Part shown: piece after piece, positions 20,841 through 32,931 of the stretch
Layout of the letters: each line of letters opens with the position of its first letter
Position numbering within the stretch: position 1 is the first letter of the stretch
From: Impatiens glandulifera
Lineage: Eukaryota > Streptophyta > Magnoliopsida > Ericales > Balsaminaceae
Direction of reading: 5' to 3'
NCBI RefSeq assembly: GCF_907164915.1
Contig: NC_061870.1
Coordinates: 913,501-977,500, forward strand
Length of the DNA stretch: 64,000 nt
Notes under the pieces: model-generated
What the model saw: only the letters and a program-made list of their open reading frames with translations
Told to the model about the DNA's origin: nothing
Databases searched by the model: none
Translations under genes and position numbers: made by a program

Positions 20841-23800
20841 ACAACCAACCTCCCTCGGTCCAGACTTAGCCAACAACCAAATTCCTTTGTTCCAGACTTA
20901 GCCAGCCTATAACTTCTCTCGGTCTGACTTAGCCAGCCAACAACTTCCCTTAGTATGGACTTAGCCAACCAACAACTTCTATCGGTCTGACTTAGCCAAC
21001 CAACAACTTCCCTCGTCCAGACTTAGCCAGCCAACAACTTCCCTCGGTATGACTTAGCTAGCCAACAACTTTACTCGGTCTGACTTAGCCATCCAACAAC
21101 TACCCTCGGTCCAGACTTAGCCAGCCAACAACTTCACTCGGTCTGACTTAACCAGCCAACAACTTAACTCGGTCTGACTTAGCCAGTTAACAACTTCCCT
21201 CGGTTCTGACATAGCCAGCCAACAACATCCCTCGGTTCTAACTTAGCCAGCAAACAACTTCCATCGGTCCAGACATATCCATCCAACAACTTCCCTCGAT
21301 CCGATTTAGCCAGCCAACAACTTCTCTTGATCTGACTTAACTAGCCAACAACTTCCCTCAGTCAGGACTTAGCCAGCCAACAACTTCCCTCGGTCTGACT
21401 TAGCAAGCCAACAACATCCCTCGGTCCAGAATTAGCAAGCATACAACTTCCCTCGATCCAGACATAGCCAACAACAACTTCCCTCGGTCTGAATTAACCT
21501 GCCTACAACTTAACTCGGTTTCACTTAGACAACCAACAACTTCCCGCGGTCTAGACTTAGCTAGCCAATAACATCCCTCAATCTTAACTTAGCCAGCCAA
21601 CAACATCCCTCGGTCCAGACTTATCCAACCAACAACTTCCCTCGGTCCTGAGTTAGCCAGCCGACAACTTCCCTCGGTCAAGACTTAGCCAGCCAACAAC
21701 TTCCCTTAGTCCAGACTTAACCAACCAACAACTTCTCTCGGTCTGACTTAGCAAGTCAACACCTACACTCGGTCCAGACTTAGCCAGCCAATAACTTCTC
21801 TCGGTCTGACATAGCCAGCTAACAACTTCCCTCAGTCAAGACTTAACCAACCAACAACTTCTCTCGGTCTGACTTAGCAAGTCAACACCTACACTCGGTC
21901 CAGACTTAGCCAGCCCATAACTTCTCTCGGTCTGACATAGCCAGCTAACAACTTCCCTCAGTCAAGACTTAACCAACCAACAACTTCTCTCGGTCTGACT
22001 TAACAAGTCAACAACTTCACTCGGTCCAGACTTAGCCAGCCAACAACTTCTCTCGGTCTGACTTAGCCAGCAAAAAACTTCCCTCGGTCTGACTTAGCTA
22101 GCCAACAACTTCGCTTGGGAAAGACTTAGCCAGCCAACAACTTCCCTCGGTCTAGACTTAACAAGCCAACAACTTCTCTCGGTCTGACTTAGCCAGCCAA
22201 AAAGTTCCCTCGGTCTGACTTAGCAAGCCAACAACTTCACTCGGTCCAGACATAGCCATCTAACAACTTCTCTCGGTCTGCCTTAACAAGCCAACAACTT
22301 ACCTTGGTCCAGATTTAGCCAGCCAAAAACATCTCTCGGTCTGTCTTAGCATCCAACAACTTCCCTCAGTCCAGACATAGTTAGCAAACAATTTCCCTCG
22401 GTCTGACTTAGCCAGCCAACAACATCCCTCGGTCTAGAATTAGCCAACCAACAACTTACCTCGGTCCATACTTAGCCAGCCAACAACTTTCCTCATTACA
22501 GACATAGCCAGCCAACAACTTCCCTTGGTCATACTTATCCAGCCAACAACATCCCTCGGTCTAGATTTAGCCAGCCAACAACTTCCCTCAATCCAGACTT
22601 AACCAACCAACAACTTTTCTCGGTCTGACTTAGCCAGCCAACAACTTCACTCGGTCCAGACTTAGCCAGCCAACAACTTTTCTCGGTCTGACTTAGCGCG
22701 CATAAAACTTCACTCGGTCTGACTTAGCTAGCCAACAACTACTCTTGGTCCAGACTTAGCCAACTAACAACTTCCCTCGGTCCAGATTTAGCCAACCAAC
22801 AACTTCTCTCGGTCTGTTTTAGCATGCCAACAACTCTCCTCGGTCTGAAATAGCCAGCCAACAACTTCCCTCGGTCTAGACTTATCCAACCAACAACTTC
22901 CCTCGGTCCTGACTTAGCCAGCCAACAACTTCCCTCGTTCAAGACTTAGCCAGCCAACAACTTCCCTCAGTCCAGACATAACCAACCAACAACTTCTATC
23001 GGTCTGACTTAGCAAGTCAACACCTTCACTCGGTCCAGACTTAGCCAGCCAATAACTTCTCTCGGTCTGACATAGCCAGCTAACAACTTCCCTCAGTCAA
23101 GACTTAACCAACCAACAATTTCTCTCGGTCTGACTTAGAAAGTCAACAACTTCACTCGGTCCAGACTTAGCCAGCCAACAACTTCTCTCGGTCTGACTTA
23201 GACAACAAAAAACTTCCCTCGGTCTGACTTAGTTAGCCAACAACTTTGCTTAGGCAAGACTTAGCCAACCAACAACTTCCCTCGATCCAGACTTAACAAG
23301 CCAACAACTTATCTCGGTCTGACTTAGCCAGCCAACAAGTTCCCTAAGTCTGACTTAGCAAGCCAACAACTTCACTCTGTCCAGACTTAGCCATCTAGTA
23401 ACTTCTCTCGGTCTGCCTTAGCAAGCCAACAACTTCCCTCGGTCCAGATTTAGCCAGCCAACAACTTCTCTCGGTCTGTCTTAGCCAGCCAATAACTTCC
23501 CTCAGTCCAGACATAGTTAGCCAACAACTTCCCTTGGTCAGACTAAGCCAGCCAACAACATCCCTCGATCTAGAATTAGCCAATCAACAACTTCCCTCGG
23601 TCCATACATAGCCAGCCAACAACTTTCCTCATTCCAGACATAGCCAGCCCACAACTTCCCTTGGTCTTACTTATCTAGCCAACAACTTCCCTCGGTCCAG
23701 AATTAGCCAGCCAACAACTTCCCTCGGTCCAGACTTAGCCAACCAACAACTTCCCTCAGTCCAGACTTAACCAACCAACAACTTTTCTCGGTCTGACTTA

Positions 23801-24930
23801 GCCAGACAACAACTTCACTCGGTCCAGACTTAGCCAGCCAACAACTTCACTCGGTCTGACTTAGCTAGCCAACAACTTCTCTTGGTCCAGACTTAGCCAA
23901 CCAACAACTTTCCTCGGTCCAGATTTAGCCAACCAACAACTTCTCTCGGTCTGTCTTAGCCAGCCAACAACTTCCCTCGGTCTGAATTAGCCAGCCAACA
24001 ACTTCCCTCGGTCCAGACTTAGCCAGCCAAAAATTTCCCCCGGTCTGACTTAGCCAATCAACAACTTCTCTCGGTCTGACTTAACCAGCCAACAACTACC
24101 CTCGGTCCAGACATAGCCAGCCAAAAACTTCCCTCAGTCCTAATTTAGCCAACCAACAACTTTTCTCGGTCTGACTTAGCCAGCCATCAACTTTCCTCGG
24201 TCCAGACTTAGCCAGCCAAAACATCACTCGGTCCAGACTTATCCAGCAAAAAACTTCTCTCGGTCTGACTTAGCCAGCCAACAACTTCCCTCAGTCAAGA
24301 CTTATCCAGCCAATAACTTCCCTCAGTCTGACTTAGCCAGCCAACAACATCCCTCGTTTCAGAATTAGCCAGACTACAACTTCCCACGGTCCAGACTTAA
24401 CCAACCAACAACTTCTCTCGGTCTGACTTAACAAGCCAACTACTTCCCTCGGTCCAGACTTAGCCATTCAACAACTTCACTCGGTCTGACTTAGCCAACA
24501 AACAACTTCCCTCAGTCCAGACTTAGCCAGCCAATAACTTCCCTAGGTCTGACTTAGCCAACCAACAACTTCCCTCGGTCTCACTTAGTTAGACAACAAC
24601 TTCCCTCAGTCCAGACATAGCTAGCCCATAAATTCCCTCGGTCTGACTTAGCCAGCCAACAACTTCCCTCGGTCCAAACTTACGAAGCCGACAACTTCCC
24701 ACGGTCTAGCCATCTCCAGCCAATAACTTCTCTCGGTCTGACTTAGCAATCCAACAACTTCCCTCGGTCTAGAATTCTCCAGCCAACAACTTCTATCGGT
24801 CTGACTTAGCCAGCCAACAACTTCCCTCGGTCCAGACATAGCCATCGAACAACTTCCCTCGGTCTGACTTAACCAGCCAACAACTTTCCTCGGTCTGACT
24901 TAGCTAGCCAACAACTTCCCTCGGTCCAAC
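20841..24930. repeat. Satellite block B
   Basis: The same 31-32 bp satellite, in the same orientation as block A, about 4.1 kb. It has a different higher-order pattern: a four-monomer unit of 126 bp is repeated three times around 21715-22095 (marked by AGCAAGTCAACACCTACACT) and again in part near 22985. It ends at 24930, where unrelated sequence begins. Confidence 0.97.
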
Positions 24931-25640
24931 TTCCTACGTCGTCGATTTGTGTAACAGAACGCCGAGTTCCGTCTGGTTCCGTCAGCAGTCAGCCTAGTTG
25001 ACTAACGGGGTTAGTCTGTCCCGTTAGTTGATCTAGTGCGGGTGCGCGCGCGTGGTTTTACTACAGCTGGATTTCTGGCGCGCTCTAGGCTGTCAGATGA
25101 GATCGGGCGCTCATCTGATGGTCCAGGATCCTACTGCAAAGTTTAAATATAAAATTAGCCACACATGATTATGCAAATTTAATTTTATTTAAAAGGTTAA
25201 TAAAAATCGAATTTAATTTCTTTTAAATACATTTTTTCACCCAAATTTTCACAAAAAATATTTCTAGATTTATAATAACAATTATGATCATGTTTTATTG
25301 TTTAGGGAATTTTTGGGAATTTTGCGGTATTTTATTTAATTGGTTTAAGTCATGAATTAAACATAAATCATGAATAAATTCTAATTAAATATTTTTAACC
25401 CATTCCTTGGTCTATTTTGGGTTAAATATATTCAAATATTTTATCCTCAAATTAATTTTGGAATTTTTGAAATTTTCCTTAATTAATGTTTAATTATCAC
25501 AATAATTAATCCTTAATTAGATTTTAATTCCTTTTTTTAAGTTTTTTGAATATAAAAATCCAAAATACTATTTTAATATTATTAAACATAATAATATTAT
25601 TTTTCAAATAGGGTAAGTCAAATTTTATGCTTACAACGCT
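24931..25640. other. AT-rich non-coding stretch, unassigned
   Basis: The first 200 bases are GC-rich, with GTGCGGGTGCGCGCGCGTGG near 25036; the rest is strongly AT-rich. No frame of note, no RNA gene and no clear repeat is seen. Given its position beside the gag leader of a minus-strand element, it may be the decayed interior or a truncated part of a retrotransposon. Confidence 0.4.
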
Positions 25641-25689
25641 TTAGGCCTTGAAACGTCTATCCTTATCGGATTGGGTACTCCTACAGGCG

Positions 25690-26147
25690 CACGTCCGCAC
25701 TCTTGCGCAACCGCCTTCTTGAGTAACGCCACATCCTCTTTTGGGGGCTTGTAGTTTAGATGACATCATTTCGAGTTTCTCGGTCAAGGTGTTGATTTTA
25801 CCAAGGAGGGTCTACTCCACGATCCGAGTTTGCTCTTGACATTTGGACAAGCCTTCGTTCAGGACACCTTGCATTCCTTCTCGGAGCTTGTCTCTCTCCT
25901 TCTCAAGCTCGGCAATGCGTTCCTATATGTCCCCGTCATTATCTTGTCCGTACGCCACAGTGAGTTCTACCTTTTCCAACCTCACGATAATGTCAACGAT
26001 TGTGTCTCTTTATCTCTCTCTTTTTTTGGTAGCTTTGGATCCTCCCACCTGAACTTTGCGAGAGTTCTTACCATCTTCTCTGGTCCCATGAGGAAGGTTC
26101 TCTACTTCGTCCACGATCTTTGAATTTCCATCTGATCTCTTCGTCAT
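25690..26147 (-). pseudogene. Gypsy-like gag leader with coiled coil
   Basis: Starts at the ATG complementary to 26145-26147, 12-18 bases inside the primer site. The peptide begins MTKRSDGNSK and continues as a heptad-rich charged segment (ERIAELEKERDKLREG, then KINTLTEKLEMM) with three in-frame stops. This is the layout of the gag N-terminus in some plant gypsy elements, where a coiled coil precedes the capsid core. The capsid core is not found; the frame fades near 25690. Confidence 0.55.
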
Positions 26148-26165
26148 TTCAGCTCTGATACCAAT
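26148..26165 (-). other. Primer binding site
   Basis: The minus strand reads TTGGTATCAGAGC directly inside the 520 bp LTR, matching the initiator methionine tRNA type. Confidence 0.8.
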
Positions 26166-26685
26166 TGTCACGGGCTCAGTCTTTTCACTAACGATCTGTG
26201 CGACACTAATTACGATTTTCGCAAGAACGAGTAACTAGTCAGCCTTACTCGAAGCAATACTCGACGTTTAATAGAATTGACACAAGAATTCTAGAGATAG
26301 AGTAAGCTCTTATAAATAATAATATTATATCACTTGAAAACTTGGTGATTTACAATGTAATACCTTACATGTATTTATTGGACTAGTTCTAGCTATTACA
26401 TTAATGACACACTAATTTAGGGCATTCCTTATAAGTGTAAATTAGTGATGCACTAATTTAGGGATTCCTTCTAATTGTCAATTAGTGATGCACTAATCAA
26501 GGACATGCCTTTTAACAGTCAATTAATGATGCACTAATATTGCACCTTCCTTTCAGCTAGAACATTCCTTGCGTTAGGCTTAAGCGGGCTTAAACCTTCT
26601 CCTCTTCTTGGGCCAGGAAGATTGGGTTGTGACGTTCTCCTTAAGCCTCCACCTCTTCTTGGGCCAGGAGTATTGAGCCGTGACA
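26166..26685 (-). repeat. 520 bp gypsy LTR
   Basis: The plus strand begins TGTCACGGGCTCAG and ends GAGCCGTGACA, so the ends are inverted repeats (TGTCACGG/CCGTGACA). It adjoins the primer site and gag leader on the left, making it the 5' LTR of a minus-strand element. Inside are direct repeats of about 50 bp with GATGCACTAATTTAGG (26400-26550) and a doubled CCTCTTCTTGGGCCAGGA segment (26600 and 26652). No second copy is in the window. Confidence 0.75.
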
Positions 26686-28709
26686 CTAAGCTTGGGCTAT
26701 GTTCAATTTAATTAGGGTTTAATTTTATTTTTTATTTTTAACTTAGGATCAAACAAGCCACAAACCTCAAATTCAAAATTAAAAAAAAAAAGCAAAAGAA
26801 AAAAACAAACCTAAAGCTATACATAAATATAAAATAAAAATAAAACAAAAAAAAGCTGAAGGAAGGCAGCAAGCGTCGAATGGAAAACGACATTATCCTA
26901 GTTCAGCAGCAGCTGCAGCAGAGCAAGCGTCGCCTGTGAAGCGTTAATAAGTTGGTTAAGAAGTAGTTGCAGCAAAGGGAGTATCGTCTGGAAAGCGCCG
27001 GTATCCTGGTACGACAACAATTGCAGCAGGGCAATCGTCGTCTGGAAAGCGCCCAGTTTTCACCTAATCCTAGCTAACAAACTATTTGGTGATCCAAATG
27101 GATCCCAAATTGCATAAAAATTTTCAGAAAGTCTTACATCCTAATTCTAATATCATGCAAATGATGAATTAAACCAAAACAATTTTTTATATCTCCTCTT
27201 TTCCTCTCTTTTAAACCTAATTAGATTATTAATCATATACAAGTAAAGATCTAATTTTACACAAAAAATAAATCAACACAATTTTTTTGAGTCTTTTAAA
27301 TGGCCAATTCAAGGGCCAATTTTGTTTTTTTTTTGTAAAAATATTTTTGGGTCAATGACTGTTTATTTACATGGAATTTTCTTTTTTTTAGTTATGTGTT
27401 ATCATATATATATACTTTTTGTTTATTTATCTAGGTTACATATATACAAAAATACGAAAGTCCTACACACCTATCAAAATATTAACTTAAAAAAGGAAAA
27501 GCATGCATGGTCGATATACAAAGATGAAAATAAGATTATAATTTTTAAAAAAAATATGCAAAGGGCTTATAATGGGGCTGCTCCTTTTATTTTTGAAATA
27601 AAAACCGAAATTTCCCAAGCAAAACTTGTGACACAACCCAAGAATGATTGGTGTTTGCTTAGGGAGCCTAGGGGGACAAGAATATGAAAAAGAGAGAGAA
27701 GGTAGAAGAAGGTGAATGTGAAGGTGAAGGTCAGAGGTAGAGAGACCTTTGCTAGGGTATTAAGAGGGGTATTTATAGGCAAAGTTATGAAACCCTAGGG
27801 TCCAAAGGCCCATTTAACATACTTGACCATTGGAAAGAAAAACTATTTCAAACATTTACAAATCTTTAAAATAATGGAGCAATCTCCACTTGACATGTCA
27901 CTAAATGTCAAGTTTTCATCCAATAAGATTTAAACTTTATTTAATAATGATGTAATACTTGGTCATTTTAATTTTTAATTAAAATAATAACGAAGCCTTT
28001 ACACCTCTCTTTAACACACGGTTGAATTATTATTCCTTTGACAACTTCTTCCTTTATTTTACCAACCTCTTTTTTCTTTCTTTGACTTAGGGTGCTTCTC
28101 AAGATTTTGTAGACACCGTTATCTTTTTATTTTTGCACGTTATCCCCTTTACACACCCCTTTATCCTACAAAAAAATAATTTTGTTAAAAACACAAATAA
28201 ACAATTTTATTTTTAATTATTTCTATTTCTAAGGAACAATTCTAATTAAAAAAGAAAATACTAACTAACTTATTCAAAAATAAAATCTAATCTAACAACA
28301 AATCTAATCTCCACAACTAATCCAAGAAATTAATCTAACAAACTAATCTAACAACTAATCTAATTAGAAAACAAAATATACATAATGGAATTTTATAAAA
28401 ACATTAATATATATTTTGTAAAATAATTTCTATTTTTTTATAAATACCCAAGGTAATTAATTAAATAAAACTTTGAATATTATAAGTATAATAACTTTCC
28501 TAAGTGTTGTAACATAGATAAATTACTACTTTAACTTTATTAAGAATCCAAAATCAATTATTTTCAAAACTCAATTGTTCTTAAAATAATCGTCTTTAAA
28601 ATAAATTGTGCAATAAGCCCGTGAATGAATTCAAGAAACTTGTATAGGCTTGGATTTATTAAAAGTATAAACTATAAAATTGGGGGGGGGTAAAAAATGA
28701 GTGTCTACA
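26686..28709 (-). repeat. AT-rich region, probable decayed LTR
   Basis: No gene found. The right end reads GTGTCTACA at 28709, the complement of TGTAGACAC, a common LTR start in plant Tat/Ogre-type gypsy elements. On the minus strand there is a TATA-like GCCTATAAATACCCC near 27767-27780, about 0.93 kb inside that end. A run of ten G follows AAAATT near 28681. Another TGTAGACACC starts at 28108 in the opposite sense. The assignment as one LTR is an inference from ends and base composition. Confidence 0.35.
26866..27052. repeat. Three imperfect ~60 bp direct repeats
   Basis: A GC-richer island in AT-rich DNA with three copies of a unit containing GTCGTCTGGAAAGCGCC-like and AGCAGCTGCAGCAG-like segments. 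The function is unknown. Confidence 0.6.
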
Positions 28710-28750
28710 AGTCCAGACTTAGCTAGCCAACAACTTCCTTCGTTCTGAAT
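28710..28750. repeat. Satellite remnant C
   Basis: About 40 bases of the 31-32 bp satellite between the AT-rich element and the solo LTR. It shows that both were inserted in satellite. Confidence 0.85.
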
Positions 28751-30297
28751 TGTCACACCCAAAATTTCATTTTAGACCGAGTAACATTGGTCTTGGCCAA
28801 AACCAATGGCCCAAGTCAAATCTAGGTCGAGGTCGAGGGAAAATCTATGTCACACCCGAGGGGGTCTGACCGAGGGAGTCCGACCGAGGGAGTCCAACTG
28901 TGGGGGTCCGACTGATTATATTTTTCCAACCCATACTTATGCCACCTCATGCTTGTGCCACCTCATGCTTGTGCCACCTCATGCTTGTTACACCTCATGC
29001 TTATGTCACCTCATTCTTGTGAGACATCATGCTTCCCACCCATACTTATTCAACCAGCTGATGACAAGTAGATGACCATTCTCTTTTGTTAACCCATGCT
29101 TATGACAAGCAGGTGACCAGCCTTTTTATTAAACTAATATTAAACTCAGCTGATGATAAGTAGGTGACCAACCATTTTATTAAACTAATAATAAAACTAG
29201 CTGATGACAAGCAGGTGACCATCCTCTTTTGTTAACTCATGCTTATGACAAGCAGTTGACCAGCCATTTTATTAAACTAATATTAAACCCAGCTGATGAC
29301 AAGCAGGTGACCAACCCTTTTTGATTAATCCATGACAATGAAAAGTAGGTGACCAACCCTTTTTCTTAAATCCATGTCTATGACAAACTGATGACCAGCC
29401 CCTTCATCATTTACTAGGCCATCCCATGCTTATGACCGGTTGGTGACCAGCCTTATTAAGTACTATATATATTGCACCCCTTCATTCATTTTATCTTTTT
29501 CCTCCTTCTCTCTAATAAGAAAACCAAAGGCACACTTTAGGAGCAAGATCATAGCACCCTTTAGAAGCAAAATCATAACATTGAAGCAAGATCATTTAAG
29601 GCAAGTTCTTTTCTCAACTCATCTTTAGAATCCCACACTTGTTTGTATAATCTGTTTTTGCAAAGTATATTCTGTTTTCAAATGTATGATCTGTTTTCAA
29701 AGGTATGATCTGTTTTCAAAGGTAAGATCTGTTTTTCAAAGGTATGATACATTTTTGTGAATAATTATATATGGACTTGACGAATCTGGAAAGAAGGCTA
29801 GCCAGGTTGAGCTCTGGTAGTCTGATTCCAAAAATATGTGTTGAAGTTCTATTGGGACTAGACTTCTGCGACGAGCTCTAGAAGATCCTACCCACACAGA
29901 CAAGTGTCTAACCATGTTATGGACTTTAGGGATAGACTCCGAAGAGTGCCCTTCCAACTATGTGCTCAAACATGATTCCTGACTTTCAGGATCAACTCTG
30001 AAATGTAAAGGGCCATTATGTGCTCAAGAGGTTTCTGTTCCAACACTTTGATAAATGTTTTACAAGTCAGCACATCAATACAAAGAAACTTTTACTTGTC
30101 TTTTTATATTCTCTATTAAAATGCTTGTTGGGTCTTTAGACTCACTATACTAGGTCTTCTTTTAAAGGACCGAGTGTTGTAATGTCACTTATATATTTAT
30201 AACTCTTCCGCAAATGTTTCTGTTTTTTCCGCTTATGTATGTACGTTTTAAAACATCCAGCACTCGGTTTAATAACTTTAGGAGTGAGGTGCTATAG
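28751..30297 (+). repeat. Gypsy family 1 solo LTR
   Basis: Starts TGTCACACCCAAAATTTC and ends near the CACTCGG...GTGAGGTGCTATA segment. It has GACCGAGGGAGTCC repeats (28855-28915), a short 15 bp-type array (28935-29040), a seven-fold array of TGACAAGCAGGTGACCA-like units (29050-29460), a TATA box at 29461-29475, and the conserved R/U5 part. Satellite lies on both sides and there is no interior, so this is a solo LTR left by LTR-LTR recombination. No clear 5 bp duplication is seen. Confidence 0.88.
29461..29475 (+). promoter_or_regulatory. LTR TATA box, solo LTR
   Basis: TACTATATATATTG follows directly after the GGTGACC array and aligns with the TATA boxes of the other family 1 LTRs. Confidence 0.6.
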
Positions 30298-31042
30298 ATA
30301 TAGCCATAAAACAACTTCCCTCGGTCCAAACTTATCTAGACAACAACTTCCATCATTTTGACTTAGCCAACCAACAACTTCCCTCGGTCTGACTTAGCCA
30401 ACCAACAGCTTATCTCGGTCTTACTTAGCCCGCCAACAACTTCCCTCGGTCTAGACTTAGCCAGCCAATAACTTCCCTCGGTCTGACTTAGCCAGCCAAC
30501 AACTTCCCTCGGTCCAAATTTATCCTGCTAACAACTTCTCTCAGTCCTGACTTATCCAGCCAACAAGTTCTCTCGGTCCAGACTTAGCCAGCCAACAACT
30601 TCCCTCGGTCCAGACTTAGCCAACCAACAACTTCCCTCAGTCTGACTTAGCCAGCCAACAACTTCCCTCGATCTGACTAATCCAGACAACAACTTACCTC
30701 GGTCTGACTTAGCCAGCCAACAACTTCTCTCGGTCTGATTTAGCCAGCCAAAAACTTCCCTCGGTCCAGACTTAGCCAGCCAACAAATTCCCTTGGTCTG
30801 ATTTAGCTAGCCAACAACTTCCCTCGGTCCAGACTTAGCCAGCCAATAACTTCCCTCGGTCTGACTTAGCCAGCCAACAACTTCCCTCGGTCTTACTTAG
30901 ACAACCAACAACTTCCCTCGGTCCTGACTTAGCCAGCCAACAACTTCCCTCGGTCCAGACTTAGCCAGCCAACAACTCCCTTACTCCAGACTTATCCAGC
31001 CAACAACTTCCCTCGGTCTGACTTAGCTAGCCAACAACTTCC
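30298..31042. repeat. Satellite block D
   Basis: About 745 bases of the same satellite. It stops inside a monomer at 31042, directly against a truncated family 2 LTR. Confidence 0.95.
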
Positions 31043-32738
31043 ATAAAGCCCACAACCTGGTTCGACACTTGTCTATGTGGGTAGGATCTTCAGAGCTCAT
31101 CCCCGAAGTCCAGTCCCAATAGAAACTTCAACACATATTTTGGAATCAGATTACCAGAGCTCATCCTGAGTAGTCCTCCTCCCATTCCATCAATTCTCAT
31201 ACATCATTGTTCACAATGATACCATAAAACGTTTCATACTTTGGAAAACAGATCCTTCATTTGAAAATAGATCCTTCTTTTGAAAACATATCCTTGTTTA
31301 GAAAAGAGGTGGTACTTTGGAAAACAGTTTGTCCTTTGAAAAATAGATTATCTTTTGGAAAACAGATTGTTCTTTAAAAAACAGTTATTCATCATTAAAT
31401 ATATGGATATGCAGTGAAATCATGCTATAAAAACAGTATGCATAATTTATAGAATATACATGAATTATATAAGCATGTGTGGGTTTCGAAAGAGTGATAT
31501 AGAAAGGTTTTCTTACCTTATACTTTGAAGATGCTAAGGATTGATCTTAATATGAAGAGTTGTTGTTCTTCAAGACTTCTAGAGGATGTCTATTGATTCT
31601 TAGTGAAGAGAGAATATGGATTGATATCATATAAAGAATCCATGGTGAAGTATATATATATAAAGAGCTAATGTCGGTTATGACAACATGAGGTGATATC
31701 TTGCTAATTAAGAATTCAAGGCATGGGTATATCTAGCATGAGGTGGATACTTAATCATTAAGAGTGTTGGTAATAGGCTTGTCATAGAATGGGGAGGATC
31801 CTTTACTAATGTAGAGGGCTTGTCACCTGCTGGTCATAAACAAGTGATTAATAAAAGGTGATGAAGATGGCTGGTCACCTACTTGTCATGGCATGTGTTT
31901 AATAAAAAGGGTTGGTCACTTACTTGTCATGGCATGGTTTAATAACAAGGACTGGTCACCTACTTGTCATGGCATGGGTTTAATAATAGGTTTGGTCACC
32001 TACTTGTCATAGCATGGGATGGATGAAGCATGAGGTGGCAAAGCATGAGGTGGCTAAGCATGAGGTGGATAAGAATGAGGTGTATTTAAGCATTAGGTGT
32101 ACTAAGCATGAGGTGGTTAAACATGAGGTGTACTTAAGCATGAGGTGTATTTAAGCATGAGGTGGTTAAGCATGAGGTGGCTAAGCATGAGGTGTACTTA
32201 AGCATGATGTGTATTTAAGCATGATGTGTAATTAAGCATGAGGTGTATTTAAGAATTATGTGTACTAAGCATGAGGTGGCTAAACAAAGCAAGGGTATAA
32301 GTCTCGGTCGGATCTATCGGTCGGATCTCTCGGTCGGACCCCTCGGTCCTAACTAGAATTTCTTAATTCAAAGACATATATTCTCGGTCATAACATATAT
32401 TTACCCGGTCCTAACTTATTTCATTGGTCTTAAAATATATTTCCTTGGTCCTAACACATTTATGCTCGGTCCTAACACATATATACTTGGTCCTAACACA
32501 TATTTCTTGGCCCTGACCCATATTTCTCGGCCCTGACTCATATTTCTAGGCCCTGACACATAATTCTCGGTCCTAACACATATTTCCTCGGCCCAAACAC
32601 ATAAATCATCGGTCTTAACACTTAAATAATTAGTCCTAAGTCTCATATTTGCTTCGGTCTTAATTTCCAATCACATGGGTGCTTGGTCTTGTCCAGGACT
32701 AAAGTCATTCGGTCAAATATGAATTTTAGTGTGTGACA
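31043..32738 (-). repeat. Gypsy family 2 LTR (3' LTR, truncated)
   Basis: Matches 32932-35387 from the middle to the TGTGACA end at 32738. About 540 bases at its other end are missing; satellite abuts at 31042 (CAACTTCC against ATAAAGCCC). It contains a GCATGAGGTGG-type array (32020-32285) and CTCGGCCCTGACACAT-type repeats (32385-32600). Confidence 0.88.
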
Positions 32739-32931
32739 ACTCTACCCCACTTAAAAGAATTTCGTCTGCGAAATTAAACTTATTTAGCACTATTGATGCA
32801 GTTTTAATGAAAAAAGTTTCATGATGAACTTTATTTAAAACAATTACCACCTGAAGGTGAGCTCTTGGAGGTGCAATTGTAGGAGCATGTGTGAAAGTAC
32901 TAAGGATCTGGACCATTTCTTTGATACCAAC

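Noticed and set aside
20841..24930. CRISPR-like appearance: short repeats with variable parts
   Set aside because: Monomers are contiguous with no unique spacers, there are no cas genes, and this is plant DNA.
27322..27687. 121-codon plus-strand frame
   Set aside because: Lies in AT-rich LTR-like DNA on the opposite strand to the inferred TATA box; composition is low-complexity and I see no domain.
28741..30305. Target duplication for the solo LTR at 28751
   Set aside because: TGAAT on the left and GATAT or TAGCC on the right do not match, and the exact right end is uncertain.
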